This document shows positions 35,046 to 44,854 of a stretch of 64,000 nt of DNA, piece by piece (the first letter of the stretch is position 1; every line of letters starts with the position of its first letter). The stretch is from positions 120,859 to 184,858 of the forward strand of contig JACKHN010000013.1 of the NCBI GenBank assembly GCA_020638975.1. The letters run 5' to 3'. The translations under genes were made by a program, and so were the position numbers. The notes beneath the pieces were generated by a model. It did not search any database, was not told the DNA's origin, and saw nothing but the letters and a program-made list of their open reading frames with translations. The stretch is from Planctomycetaceae bacterium. GTDB taxonomy: Bacteria > Planctomycetota > Planctomycetia > Pirellulales > Pirellulaceae.

Positions 35046-35879
35046 CTACAGCGGTTTGCCGCACAATCGACAATAGACCGCGTCGGATAAGTGGCCTTCG
35101 GCCATGCAGTAAGGGCAGGTTTGCGTCAGCGCTTTTCGCTTCTTGCGGCTTTCGACGGCTTCGGCCGAGACGAATCCGGTTGGAACGATGATCAGGCTGT
35201 AGCCAACCAGGATCAACAGCGCGGACAGCAGCTTACCCAAGGTCGTGTGGGGGACGATGTCGCCGTATCCGACCGTTGTCATCGTGACGATCGCCCAATA
35301 GATCGATTGTGGGATCGATGTAAATTGCGTCTCGATGGGGTCGTGAATTCGCTCGACTTCGTACATCGCTGCGCCCGCGATTGTGACGGTAATGAACACT
35401 ACTGCTAAGAACACAATGATCTTGCCGCGTGCGCGCCACACCGCCCCCGCCAAATCTTCAGATTCGCTGGTAAGATTGATCAGCTTCAGCACGCGGAACA
35501 CCCGCAGTAGCCGGAAGGATCTGACGACGGCAAAGGAACCGAACCGACCGAATCCGATGCTACTCACATACGTCGGCAGAAACGACAGCAAATCGACAAT
35601 GCCATAGAAGCTTGTCGCGTAGCCGAGCGGACGCCTCACGCAGATTAATCGCAATGCGTACTCAATCGTGAAGAGCACCGTCAGCGTCCACTCGGCGTAG
35701 TAAAACCACACACCGTATACCGACTGGAGATCCTCAACCGTCTCCAGACACACGACGGTCACACTAATCAGAATCGCAACTAGCAATCCGATGTCAAACC
35801 ATTGGCCAGCGCGCGTATCCGCCTCGAAGATGACTTCGTGCAGTTTGTCGCGCCATGCGGCGCGTGGTTGATGTTCCAT
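35046..35879 (-). CDS. Voltage-gated-type K+ channel with C-terminal zinc ribbon
   Basis: A 277-residue channel subunit with six membrane segments. S4 is Arg-rich (V-R-S-F-R-L-L-R-V-F-R-V-L-K), as in voltage sensors. The pore loop carries the K+ selectivity filter T-V-G-Y-G-D (T-M-T-T-V-G-Y-G-D-I-V-P), and S6 ends near residue 240. The tail holds C-P-Y-C and C-R-L-C pairs about 17 residues apart, a zinc-ribbon-like module that may respond to metal or redox or help tetramerise. The RBS is weak, so the start may lie slightly inside. Confidence 0.9.
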   Translation of the reverse strand: MEHQPRAAWRDKLHEVIFEADTRAGQWFDIGLLVAILISVTVVCLETVEDLQSVYGVWFYYAEWTLTVLFTIEYALRLICVRRPLGYATSFYGIVDLLSFLPTYVSSIGFGRFGSFAVVRSFRLLRVFRVLKLINLTSESEDLAGAVWRARGKIIVFLAVVFITVTIAGAAMYEVERIHDPIETQFTSIPQSIYWAIVTMTTVGYGDIVPHTTLGKLLSALLILVGYSLIIVPTGFVSAEAVESRKKRKALTQTCPYCMAEGHLSDAVYCRLCGKPL

Positions 35880-35888
35880 GCGATCAGC

Positions 35889-37886
35889 TTACCACGCGGA
35901 GTTCAACTCCCGGAGTTCCAGTCGGCGTATCTTGGCTTCACCGCCGACTGCATGAATCGAGTGCTTGGCCGGACCGAGCTTTGGGTTGAAGTAGTGAGCG
36001 CCGAACGTCTCGCCGCCGAAAGCGAACGCTTCGAGCGACATGCGATCGACGAGCAGCCTCAGTTGCACGACACCGTCGCGAGGCGGGATCTTGTCGATCG
36101 TCCAGTAATCGTGCGACTGACCTTCGTTATCGATGCCATTGTGCATAAGGACCTGCTCCTTGGCGTCGTATCTGACCGCAATGCCAGGCAAATCGAACAC
36201 CACTTGCGTCGCCGTTCCTGGCTCGAATTCAATGGTCAGATCGACCAAGTCGAGTCCCGAGATGTCGGCCAAGGCGTTTGAGTCACCAGCAAGTGAGACG
36301 TTCTCGATGTGATGCAATCGTTTCGTGAGCGATTCGATCTCTTTAATCGGCCAGCAATTCAGTCTCACGCCCTGAGATGTTGTGCGCAACGATAACTCGT
36401 ATGGGAACGACATTTGTTGGTTGTAGGGAAGTTCGTAGGCTTGTGCCGCATTCGGGCCGCCACGCATCCAACCGATCTGAACCACTCGCCCATCCGGTGC
36501 ATGGTTGAACGTTTGGGCCGCGTAGAAATTACCGCGAGAGATCTTCAAGGGTTCCGTTTCCGAATGGAACTCCTTGCCATCGAAGGTGCCGATTTCGTAA
36601 TCGAAGCTGGCATCATAGATCAAACACTTCACCTTGGTCGGGTCGCCATCCACCGGCAGAAACACGAGATCCATACACTCGAAAGCCCAGTCTCGCATCA
36701 AGTCGGAAGCGAACTCCCAATCCGTCAAGTTCTTCGAGGTGAAGAAACGCACTCGCCCTGGGTTCCGCTGCACCCACAGCACCATCACCCAACGCTGCGA
36801 GGCTTCGTGCCAGAACACCTTGGGGTCGCGTTCGCCGCTATCGAAACCCTGGTTGGGAACGACGGCGCGACCTTCGTTCCAGTAGGTCCACGTTTCACCG
36901 AGATCCGTGCTGTAGGCCATGGCCTGATAGAAGTTCGGTTTGGCGGCGAAGGTATAGAACGCGCAAAGCGTCTTCGTGTCGCCGACTTGCTTACCGAGAC
37001 TGTTGTTGTGATCGACGACCGCCGTTCCCGAGAAGATTGTGCCGGCGCGGCGATCGACTCGATATGGTAATAGCGCATGATCGTGTTGAGTCCAACGCAC
37101 CATGTCTTTGCTGGTTGCGTGTCCCCAAGTCATATTCCCCCAACCAGTTCCCTTGGGATTGTGCTGGAAGAATAAGTGATACTTCTCGCCATCGAACACC
37201 ATGCCGTTCGGATCGTTCAGCCAGTTCTTACGCGACGAAAAATGAAACTGCGGTCGAAACGGTTGGTCATAGCCTGTGTCCGGGTAAGCCGCCGGCGATA
37301 TCTCGTCGGTAAACGCGAACGCTTTGGTGGTGTCAGGGACGGCTTGATCGGTCGCGGTAAACGCATCGACGTTGATGTGCCCCCATCCGCCCGTAGCGCT
37401 GTCGAAGATTACCAATCGCGCCGTTTTTCCAATGAACTTAGCCACGTCGCAGCTTTGCTTTACCATCGTTTCGGAATCGACACCGCTGGCCAATTCCACC
37501 TCAGCGCCATCGCACAGCAACCTGACGCCGGTTTGTCCAGGCAAATCGCCACCGCCGATCCGAAACGTGATGTACGGCTTGGTAATGGTGAATTGCGGCG
37601 AAGTAAGGGTCCCCGTCAGCGAGTCGCCTCGCGTTGCTCCGGGCTTCCCCACGCTACCGGTATAGTTTTCATAGCCGCCGATCCAATACTCGCCCTCGTG
37701 GTTGCTCGACTCGCGATTCCGAACGGCCGAATTGTCGCCTTTCGTTGGCTGAACTTTGAATGCTTCGCCATCGACGGTCCATCCGGATAGCGTGCCGGTC
37801 TCGAAGTCGGCATTGGGGAACAGCGGTTCATCGGCGAAGCTAACTGCCGTCGTCAGAGCCATCGCAAAACAGATCGTGCGTATCAT
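35889..37886 (-). CDS. GH32 fructan hydrolase (levanase/beta-fructosidase type)
   Basis: A 665-residue exported glycoside hydrolase. A signal peptide (1-18) and an accessory beta-sandwich domain (about 20-180) precede the GH32 propeller. The propeller has the nucleophile Asp225 in W-L-N-D-P-N-G-M, the R-D-P-K-V-F-W transition-state Asp and the acid/base Glu in F-E-C-M-D-L-V-F. A C-terminal beta-sandwich completes the fold. GAGGA precedes the start. It should cut beta-fructosyl bonds in fructans or sucrose. No sugar transporter is adjacent. It is divergent from the esterase gene at 38074. Confidence 0.93.
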   Translation of the reverse strand: MIRTICFAMALTTAVSFADEPLFPNADFETGTLSGWTVDGEAFKVQPTKGDNSAVRNRESSNHEGEYWIGGYENYTGSVGKPGATRGDSLTGTLTSPQFTITKPYITFRIGGGDLPGQTGVRLLCDGAEVELASGVDSETMVKQSCDVAKFIGKTARLVIFDSATGGWGHINVDAFTATDQAVPDTTKAFAFTDEISPAAYPDTGYDQPFRPQFHFSSRKNWLNDPNGMVFDGEKYHLFFQHNPKGTGWGNMTWGHATSKDMVRWTQHDHALLPYRVDRRAGTIFSGTAVVDHNNSLGKQVGDTKTLCAFYTFAAKPNFYQAMAYSTDLGETWTYWNEGRAVVPNQGFDSGERDPKVFWHEASQRWVMVLWVQRNPGRVRFFTSKNLTDWEFASDLMRDWAFECMDLVFLPVDGDPTKVKCLIYDASFDYEIGTFDGKEFHSETEPLKISRGNFYAAQTFNHAPDGRVVQIGWMRGGPNAAQAYELPYNQQMSFPYELSLRTTSQGVRLNCWPIKEIESLTKRLHHIENVSLAGDSNALADISGLDLVDLTIEFEPGTATQVVFDLPGIAVRYDAKEQVLMHNGIDNEGQSHDYWTIDKIPPRDGVVQLRLLVDRMSLEAFAFGGETFGAHYFNPKLGPAKHSIHAVGGEAKIRRLELRELNSAW

Positions 37887-38073
37887 GGAAATCCTCGGCG
37901 TCGCGACAGGAGTTGTTGGAAGTCACTGAGCCGGGATTTAAACTCGCCGTGAGCGACATCTCAAATCGGCTGCACATGGTTCGACGTGGTTGATGTGTTA
38001 TCTTACGAGGTGACGCGTCGAACTGCCATCACGTTGGATCGCGTTTACCCCAGTTATAGAGAGACGTCTTTAG

Positions 38074-39006
38074 ATGCGAATTAGACCCTTCAATCAACGA
38101 CAAACAAATTGGCTCGCTATCGTGGCGTTCTTGCTGACGTACCCGATGGCTGTTTGGGCGGCGGAGGACGAAAGTTCGTCTCACTTTGTATGGCCGGATC
38201 TTGCGTCTGGAGAGACATCACGTGAACTAGGTGTGGCGCAGCCTCTTCGTGTAGGAGAGACACCGCCCGTCACCCGCCTCGTAAATATCCGCCGACCTAG
38301 CCTGGATGTGTTTCTTCCAGAGAAACCGAATGGAACGGCGATCTTGATCTTGCCCGGTGGTGGGTTCGTGAAAGTCGTCCCCGACAAAGAAGGCTCGGAA
38401 GCGGCACCTTGGTTGAACGAACACGGCATCGCCGTCTTTGTGCTTCAATACCGCACCAATGAAACCACACCGGACAGCGAACCCGTGTGGCAGCGACCGT
38501 TACAAGATGCCCAGCGCGCATTGCGACTCATTCGGTCGAATGCCGAGAAATGGCATATTCAGCCAGACCGCGTCGGCGTACTCGGATTCTCCGCCGGTGG
38601 CCAGGTTGCCGCGATTCTGCATACGTGCGGGGACGATGCCGCTTACGAAGACTTCGATCACATCGACGCGTTGTCTTGCACCCCCGACTTCTCGTTGTTG
38701 ATCTACCCTTGGCGTGTCCTCGATGACCGGAGTGGCGAGTTGCTGCCGCAGATCCGAGTGTCAAAGAGTTCGCCACCAGCGTTTATTGTCCATACGCACG
38801 ACGACGCCTCTTCGTCGTTGGGCAGTGTCATGATCTATGCCGATTTAAAACGGAACAACGTACCCGCCGAATTGCATGTTTACTCCAACGGTGGCCACGG
38901 CTACGGCATGCGCTCCGTGCAGAGCTCCGATATCGGTTCGTGGCCTGACCGGGCAAGCGATTGGATGCTCCTTCGCGGCATCGCTCGCGCGGCCCAGTCG
39001 GAGTGA
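38074..39006 (+). CDS. Exported alpha/beta-hydrolase, esterase type
   Basis: A 310-residue exported esterase of the same family as the tandem enzyme at 5590-7503. A signal peptide (about 1-31) is followed by I-L-P-G-G-G-F (oxyanion loop), the nucleophile elbow V-L-G-F-S-A-G-G-Q-V, and the late catalytic Asp and His (H-T-H-D-D-A, S-N-G-G-H-G-Y). It is a single-domain form. It is divergent from GH32 with a 187-bp gap, a pairing that suggests shared use on plant or algal polymers. AGAGAGA precedes the ATG at some distance. Confidence 0.88.
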   Translation: MRIRPFNQRQTNWLAIVAFLLTYPMAVWAAEDESSSHFVWPDLASGETSRELGVAQPLRVGETPPVTRLVNIRRPSLDVFLPEKPNGTAILILPGGGFVKVVPDKEGSEAAPWLNEHGIAVFVLQYRTNETTPDSEPVWQRPLQDAQRALRLIRSNAEKWHIQPDRVGVLGFSAGGQVAAILHTCGDDAAYEDFDHIDALSCTPDFSLLIYPWRVLDDRSGELLPQIRVSKSSPPAFIVHTHDDASSSLGSVMIYADLKRNNVPAELHVYSNGGHGYGMRSVQSSDIGSWPDRASDWMLLRGIARAAQSE

Positions 39007-39108
39007 TCTGAGTGTCGGTTTGAACTGCTCTCCGAGATTGTGTGCAATCTCGCTGGATTTTGGCGACCTGGGATGTTTCTGCGAGCTGCGTTCGAATAAT
39101 CTTTGGTA

Positions 39109-39239
39109 CAGGGCGATTCCTTTGTTGAAGCTGCACAAGATGTACGACGGGCCTCCGAGCCCGTCGAATAACGACTTAGATTCATCGACAGGCTCGGAGG
39201 CCCGTCGTACAAACCTCTCAGTTTGAAAAACTAAAAGGC
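39109..39239 (-). repeat. 130-bp composite palindromic element, copy B (inverted)
   Basis: Reverse-orientation copy of the element at 10021-10152. The GTAC-headed hairpin pair sits at about 39143-39211 with one mismatch in the second unit (GACAGGC). The AAACTG hairpin and the TTGTTGAAG tail are conserved. It fills part of the 337-bp gap 39007-39343, where no gene is seen. Confidence 0.85.
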
Positions 39240-39343
39240 CGTAATCTTTGGTATCGATGAATTGAATCAGCGACTCGACTGCGTTACGCTGGTGCGTTCG
39301 CCTGATTCGTTAGGCCTTTCACCACCTCTCTTCGAAGCACGAC

Positions 39344-41917
39344 ATGACCCTCCCCCGTCACCCTACGCTCGCAGCGCTCATGGTAAGTGCTTGTGTTTTG
39401 TCCGCCCTGCCGAAAAGCGGAATCACACTCGCTCAAAGCGGAGTTGAAGCACACGCGGTTCGGACGAATATCGCTCCCGGTGGGATGGGGCGATACGAAC
39501 GAGGGCGATGGTCCGTCGTCTCCGTGCAGGCTTTGAATGGCGGCGATGAAGCGACCGAAGCAACCCTTTCTGTCTTTTTCGAGGGCGACTCACGAAAGCA
39601 ATACACGCGGCGTGCTTGGGTGCCTCCGCACGCGATTCGACAGACGTGGCTTCCCATCCTTCCGCCGAAGGATATCCCACTCGAGCAGACTACTTTGCAT
39701 GTGTCGTCCCTAAATATCATCACTACAGCGAACGGTGAATCGCTCTTCCGAAAGGAAGGCGCCCAGCTGATCCCAGAGTTTTTGCTCCCACTTGATCCCA
39801 ACGAACTCCATTGCGCGATGATCGCGAGCGAACCGCTGCCGGGACAGCCAGAGTTCGTTTCGCCGCGAGACGACGACGCTTATGAAATGGCCGTCGAAGT
39901 CCGAATGTTGCACGACGGTGACCGCAAGATCATGAGCCTGAGCGGTCGATTCATGGCACCCTACCCGGAGGCCTACGATGCACTTGACCAATTGTTGATC
40001 TGCAGCGATCGGTTTGTGGACGATTCAGGCGGCATCGCCGCACTCCGCAACTGGATCGCGCGCGGTGGTCGAGCCTGGATCATGCTTGATCTCGTCGGAA
40101 TCGACGCGGTCCGAACGTTGCTGGGCAACGCCACTCCTTATGAAATCGTCGACCGCATCGAAATGACGGAATTTGCCATCGAGACTCCAGCCTCTGTCAG
40201 TGTTGGCGGCAAGTTAAGTGAGACTTGGCGGGCAGAAGAGCCCGTGGAATTGGTGCGAGTGTTGACTGATTCCGTTGACGTCCACAGTTCCATTGACGGT
40301 TGGCCCGCTGCATTCTCGATTCCGTTCGGCAACGGCTATGTCATGATGACGACTCTGAGTGCCCGTGGCTGGATATATCAATTCGACGAATTCGCGGATC
40401 GATTGGACGAGTCGCTTCGCACTTCTGGTCCCACGGACGCCTTGCGGCAGTTGGCCAACCAATTCAATCAGACGTCGTCTGGTGAGCCGATACTGAGTGA
40501 CGATCTTAGGCCGATTCTGTCCGAGCAACTTGGTTATCGCGTTCCCTCTCGCAGTATCGCAGCGACCATTCTTGGATTGAATTGCCTGGTGATTTTGATC
40601 GCGGGTACGTGGCTCGCGCGACGCGAGCAACTGGAACGTGTGGCTTGGGTGGTTCTCGCTGCCAGTTCTGTTTCTGCCATCGTCCTCGTTTCGATCGGAA
40701 GTGCCAATACGTCGAGTATCCCTGCGACTTCGTCGATTCTGCGTTTGGCGAACATCAGCTCCGAGACGAACGAGATTCACGCCGACACGATTGCTGCGTT
40801 CTATAGTCCCGATACCGTCGAACTCCCGTTACAGATCGATTTATCTGGAGTTGTTGAGCCGGATGTGCAAGATCTACAGGGCGTCGCCAAGCGAGTGGTT
40901 TGGAACGACAATGGACAGGCACGCTGGGAACAGGTGGATGTCGCATCCGGAAGCGTTCGATTCGCCCGCGCGAAAGAGAGTGTCGTCCTTGAGCACCCGC
41001 TTCGAGCACACGCCACTTTCGGGCCCAATGGTCTTGAGGGCCGCATTACGGGACTCGGACAACTAGGAACTCCGAGCGACGCTATTATCGCAGCTCCGCC
41101 CGCTCCAAATTCGGACGCCACGATCAACGCACAAGGGGTTTTTCGCGCAGGGCCCAACGATCTTCTGTCGGAGTCCGAGTACCTCGGCGGTGCCATTCTT
41201 ACGGACGAACAGCAACGGCGACAAACGATCTATCGACAAATTCTTACACCCCGCCGGGAAAGGGTCTATCCACAGCGGTCGACCCTGTTCGTTTGGGGTG
41301 ATGCACTCGAATTGGGACTATCCTCTCCCGATCTCTTTCAGCAGTCGGGCGCAACGCTCTACGCAGTCCCGCTGGACATCGGTCGTACACCCGCGAAACA
41401 ACCTTTCTTGGTGCCGCCGACCTTTATCCGAATCACGAACGCAGCCGCGCGGCAAGGCGCCTCAGCGGCCTATAATCCGCGAACGGGACAGTGGATGAAG
41501 GATGCGACGCTTCCCACGCAATCGTCTTTTCAGTTCCTCTTGCCGCGTGAAGTCGTCCCGTGCAAAGTGCAAAACGCTGAGATCACGTTGAAGATCCATG
41601 CACCTTCTCGAACGGTCGAACTGACAGGATTGAAGGACGGCGAACCGGTCGTCGTCGAATCTCGTGACAGCCCAAGCGGAACATTCACCTTTACCATCAC
41701 CGACCCCAAGCTGTTGAGCCTCGACGAGGCTGGCGGATTGCAATTCGGTGTGGTCGTTTCTCCGACCAAGAGTCAAGCCGAAGCCGCAGCCAAGCGTCAG
41801 CTCTACGGCAACGAATTGCCCAATCTCGATGGACCCAATGATCCTGACACAACGTTCGACCACACGACCTGGCAAATTGACTATCTGCGTCTTCAAGCCA
41901 GTGGTGAAACGCTTTAG
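39344..41917 (+). CDS. Large exported/membrane protein linked to an ABC transporter
   Basis: An 857-residue protein with a signal peptide (about 1-30). A long extracytoplasmic part (30-400) contains a beta-rich segment and a domain with R-N-W-I-A-R-G-G-R-A-W-I-M-L-D-L. Two membrane helices (about 406-425 and 430-452) follow, then a second long extracytoplasmic part (455-857). I do not recognise a family. It starts a three-gene unit with the ABC ATPase (40 bp downstream) and permease, so it may be an accessory of that exporter, like Gld-type gliding or cell-envelope systems. That comparison is inference. Confidence 0.75.
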   Translation: MTLPRHPTLAALMVSACVLSALPKSGITLAQSGVEAHAVRTNIAPGGMGRYERGRWSVVSVQALNGGDEATEATLSVFFEGDSRKQYTRRAWVPPHAIRQTWLPILPPKDIPLEQTTLHVSSLNIITTANGESLFRKEGAQLIPEFLLPLDPNELHCAMIASEPLPGQPEFVSPRDDDAYEMAVEVRMLHDGDRKIMSLSGRFMAPYPEAYDALDQLLICSDRFVDDSGGIAALRNWIARGGRAWIMLDLVGIDAVRTLLGNATPYEIVDRIEMTEFAIETPASVSVGGKLSETWRAEEPVELVRVLTDSVDVHSSIDGWPAAFSIPFGNGYVMMTTLSARGWIYQFDEFADRLDESLRTSGPTDALRQLANQFNQTSSGEPILSDDLRPILSEQLGYRVPSRSIAATILGLNCLVILIAGTWLARREQLERVAWVVLAASSVSAIVLVSIGSANTSSIPATSSILRLANISSETNEIHADTIAAFYSPDTVELPLQIDLSGVVEPDVQDLQGVAKRVVWNDNGQARWEQVDVASGSVRFARAKESVVLEHPLRAHATFGPNGLEGRITGLGQLGTPSDAIIAAPPAPNSDATINAQGVFRAGPNDLLSESEYLGGAILTDEQQRRQTIYRQILTPRRERVYPQRSTLFVWGDALELGLSSPDLFQQSGATLYAVPLDIGRTPAKQPFLVPPTFIRITNAAARQGASAAYNPRTGQWMKDATLPTQSSFQFLLPREVVPCKVQNAEITLKIHAPSRTVELTGLKDGEPVVVESRDSPSGTFTFTITDPKLLSLDEAGGLQFGVVVSPTKSQAEAAAKRQLYGNELPNLDGPNDPDTTFDHTTWQIDYLRLQASGETL

Positions 41918-41956
41918 GCTCCACTGCGAAAGACAACTTTGACAAAGGACACACAC

Positions 41957-42970
41957 GTGGCGACATCCCCCGTTGTCGAGACAAAAGCTTTGACGAAACG
42001 CTACGGTGAATTCACCGCTCTCGATTCGTTGTCGATTTCTGTCGACGCAGGCCAAGTACTCGGTTTCATTGGCCCCAACGGTGCCGGAAAAACGACCACG
42101 ATACGAATCCTGGTGGGGTTATTGCGACCGACGGAAGGCTCAGCAACGATCGCCGGAGCCGACTGTGTTGCGCAATCGAGAAAGATCAAGCGGCTTGTCG
42201 GCTACATGCCGGACGTCTTCGGCTCGTATGACAACATGCGAGTTACTGAGTATCTGGACTTCTTTGGCGCCGCCTATGGAATCGGTCGTCGCCATCGCGT
42301 CAAGCGAATTGCCGAGGTATTGGATACAACCGGGGCGACCTACATGAAAGACTTGTATGTCGAGAGCCTCAGCCACGGCATGAAGCAACGTGTCGGGATC
42401 GCTCGCACCCTGCTGCACGATCCGCAGGTGATGATACTGGACGAACCGGCGAACGGACTCGATCCCCAAGCGAGAATTGACATGCGGGAGTTGCTGTTGC
42501 AACTCGCCGACATGGGCAAGACCTTGATCGTGACCAGTCACATACTCCCAGAGTTGTCGCGCATCTGCGATACCGTTGCGATCATCACGCACGGAAAATT
42601 GCGAGCGTTCGGCACGCAAGCCGAGATCATGCGGCAGATCACTCAGCGTCGCACGTTCGAGATCCTGCTTGTTGAGCAAGAGCAGATAGAGCTGGCCAAG
42701 TCGCTGGTCGGCCACTCACTTGCTTCCGATGGCGAAGCGAACATTTCCGTTTCCGAAACGGAGATGATCGTACGCTTCGATACGAACATGCCGGACCGGG
42801 AACTTGCCGGTCTGCTAGCCCATTTGCACGACAAGCGGATTTCCGTGGCTCAGTTCCGTGAGATCCCAACGGATCTAGAAGACGCCTTCCTGTCCGTTAC
42901 CTCCCGAGGCGATGCTCCCTCCTCCGCCGTTTCGTCAGCCGCTACGGCTGCAGCGCAGGAGTCGGCATGA
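41957..42970 (+). CDS. ABC transporter ATP-binding protein
   Basis: A 337-residue ATPase with Walker A G-P-N-G-A-G-K-T-T, a Q-loop region, the signature L-S-H-G-M-K-Q-R-V (an S-H-G variant of L-S-G-G-Q) and Walker B V-M-I-L-D-E-P-A-N-G-L-D-P. The C-terminal ~100 residues form the extension usual in ABC-2 exporters. I chose the GTG at 41957 with AAAGGA about 8 bases upstream; a TTG at 41939 is possible. It overlaps the permease gene by 4 bp. Confidence 0.93.
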   Translation: MATSPVVETKALTKRYGEFTALDSLSISVDAGQVLGFIGPNGAGKTTTIRILVGLLRPTEGSATIAGADCVAQSRKIKRLVGYMPDVFGSYDNMRVTEYLDFFGAAYGIGRRHRVKRIAEVLDTTGATYMKDLYVESLSHGMKQRVGIARTLLHDPQVMILDEPANGLDPQARIDMRELLLQLADMGKTLIVTSHILPELSRICDTVAIITHGKLRAFGTQAEIMRQITQRRTFEILLVEQEQIELAKSLVGHSLASDGEANISVSETEMIVRFDTNMPDRELAGLLAHLHDKRISVAQFREIPTDLEDAFLSVTSRGDAPSSAVSSAATAAAQESA

Positions 42971-44625
42971 TCAATCCGGTGATCCAGCGCGAGTTGTTCA
43001 GCATTCTGCGTACGCGGAAGGCACTTGCGATGCTGGTCGCAATGAGCGTGGCGTTTTCGCTGATTGTGTTGTTGCGTTGGCCAACGGATGGCCGAGTCGA
43101 CTTGTCGGGGATGCGGTCGCAACAAGTGTTTCGCGTCTTTTCTTACACGTTGCTCGCCGGGGTCTTGTTCGTTGTGCCGGCGTTCCCTGCCGTGTCCTTT
43201 ATCCAAGAAAAGAACAAGGGAACGTTGGCGTTGTTGCTCAATTCGCCTTTGAGCAGCGCATCGATCTTTAACGGAAAGCTGATTGGCAGCTTGCTCTTCG
43301 CCCTGCTCTTATTGTTGACCAGCCTTCCCGCGGCCGCTGCTTGCTATGCGATGGGAGGAATCGATCTGTACTCACAACTGGGGCTGCTGTATGTCGTCCT
43401 GCTGACTTGCATTGTGCAGTATACAACGCTTGCCCTCTTGATCAGCACGTTCGTTCAATCGACCGACGCCGCTGTCCGTATGACCTACGCCGCAGTCTTT
43501 GCCTTCGGGATTCTTGGCACTGGACCCTATTATCTTCTCCAAGGGGAAACCGGGTTGTTGTCGCTGATTGCTTGGTGGTTGCGAGCCGCTTCACCGCTGA
43601 CGGTCGTGATGGATCTGGTGGGGCACGGCGATGTGGGCAGCCTGGCATTGATGACCGAAGGTTCGACACTCGCCGAGTACCTTCTACTTTCCATCGTTAG
43701 TTCGCTGGCATTTGTCGCGTTCACCATCTCGCGACTGAATCACCGCCTGTTCGACCGAGCGAAATCCAAAGGGAAGGTGACAGACGATCGTCAGGTCATG
43801 GCTCGTGGTTTTCGTCGACTGTTCTTCCTGGTCGACCCACAACGACGCAAGTCGGGCATCCCATTCTATGCCAACCCCATTATGGTCAAGGAATTTCGTA
43901 CCCGAAAGTTCGGTCGCATCCACTGGTTGCTGCGGTTGGTGGCAGTTTGCGCCGTGATGTCTCTGCTGCTGACGTTCGCCGCTACGACCGGAGTTGTAGA
44001 TTGGGGAGTCAAAACGATCGGCGGCTTCATGGTACTGCTTCAAATCATCCTGGTGGTTCTTATCACTCCGAGCCTCGCCTCCGGACTGATCAGTGCCGAG
44101 CGGGAGAGCGGCGGTTGGGAGTTGTTGCGCATGACACCTATGTCGCCGATGAAGATCGTGCGTGGCAAGCTCTTGAGCGTAATCTGGACCGTGGGGCTAA
44201 TTCTTCTGGCAACTGTACCGGGCTACGTCGTCATGATCTACATCCAGCCGGCGATGTGGCTGCAGGTTTACATGGTGATGATTTGCTTGGTGCTGGCTGC
44301 AATCTATACCGTTTGCGTGGCGGCGGCTGTGGGGAGTTTTTTCCAACGCACCGCGACGGCAACGACAACTTGTTACATCGTCCTGATCGTATTGTTTCTC
44401 GGCCCGCTGCTGATTTGGATGGGACGCGACGCTCCGTTTTCACACGATACCGTGGAAGCCGCTTTGTCGATCAACCCGACTGGCGCTGCGCTCAGCATTA
44501 TTGAAGCTCCAGGATTCGAGATCTACGAACTCGTTCCGGGCGCTTGGTGGGTGAGCGGAATCCTCGCACTCGCCGCATTAATTTGTTTGGGATGCCAGGT
44601 CTGGCGCATCAGCCGCCCGGTTTGA
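42967..44625 (+). CDS. ABC-2 type permease
   Basis: A 552-residue membrane protein made of two six-helix halves in one chain (about 1-260 and 310-552). Each half starts with an N-terminal amphipathic segment (N-P-V-I-Q-R-E-L and N-P-I-M-V-K-E-F-R-T-R). An E-R-E-S-G-G-W-E-L-L-R-M-T-P segment in half two is typical of the coupling helix. Start and stop overlap its ATPase (ATGA). Exported substrate unknown. Confidence 0.9.
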   Translation: MINPVIQRELFSILRTRKALAMLVAMSVAFSLIVLLRWPTDGRVDLSGMRSQQVFRVFSYTLLAGVLFVVPAFPAVSFIQEKNKGTLALLLNSPLSSASIFNGKLIGSLLFALLLLLTSLPAAAACYAMGGIDLYSQLGLLYVVLLTCIVQYTTLALLISTFVQSTDAAVRMTYAAVFAFGILGTGPYYLLQGETGLLSLIAWWLRAASPLTVVMDLVGHGDVGSLALMTEGSTLAEYLLLSIVSSLAFVAFTISRLNHRLFDRAKSKGKVTDDRQVMARGFRRLFFLVDPQRRKSGIPFYANPIMVKEFRTRKFGRIHWLLRLVAVCAVMSLLLTFAATTGVVDWGVKTIGGFMVLLQIILVVLITPSLASGLISAERESGGWELLRMTPMSPMKIVRGKLLSVIWTVGLILLATVPGYVVMIYIQPAMWLQVYMVMICLVLAAIYTVCVAAAVGSFFQRTATATTTCYIVLIVLFLGPLLIWMGRDAPFSHDTVEAALSINPTGAALSIIEAPGFEIYELVPGAWWVSGILALAALICLGCQVWRISRPV

Positions 44626-44854
44626 GATTGCGGCGAACGGTGTATGGATTGAGTTGCTCAATTGCGAAATGATGCACGACTGGGCAGCACCTTCGTCTGG
44701 CGACGTTCTGGTGGAATCTAACAGTTATTCCGCCCGACCTTCGTTCGTGGCACACAAGGGACCCAGAATTCGACCATAGAAGCTTGCAATACAGGCATCT
44801 GGGGAAGACAATCGCGTAGTCGTTCATGTCATCCCCTGAATAGAGAGTAGTTCC

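Noticed and set aside
38876..39226. Plus-strand open frame of 116 codons across the repeat copy B
   Set aside because: Made largely of the palindromic element and the tail of the esterase gene; no independent evidence.
44640..44680. Short ATTGAG-TTG-CTCAAT hairpin after the ABC permease
   Set aside because: Only a 6-bp stem with no T-run; not enough to call a terminator.
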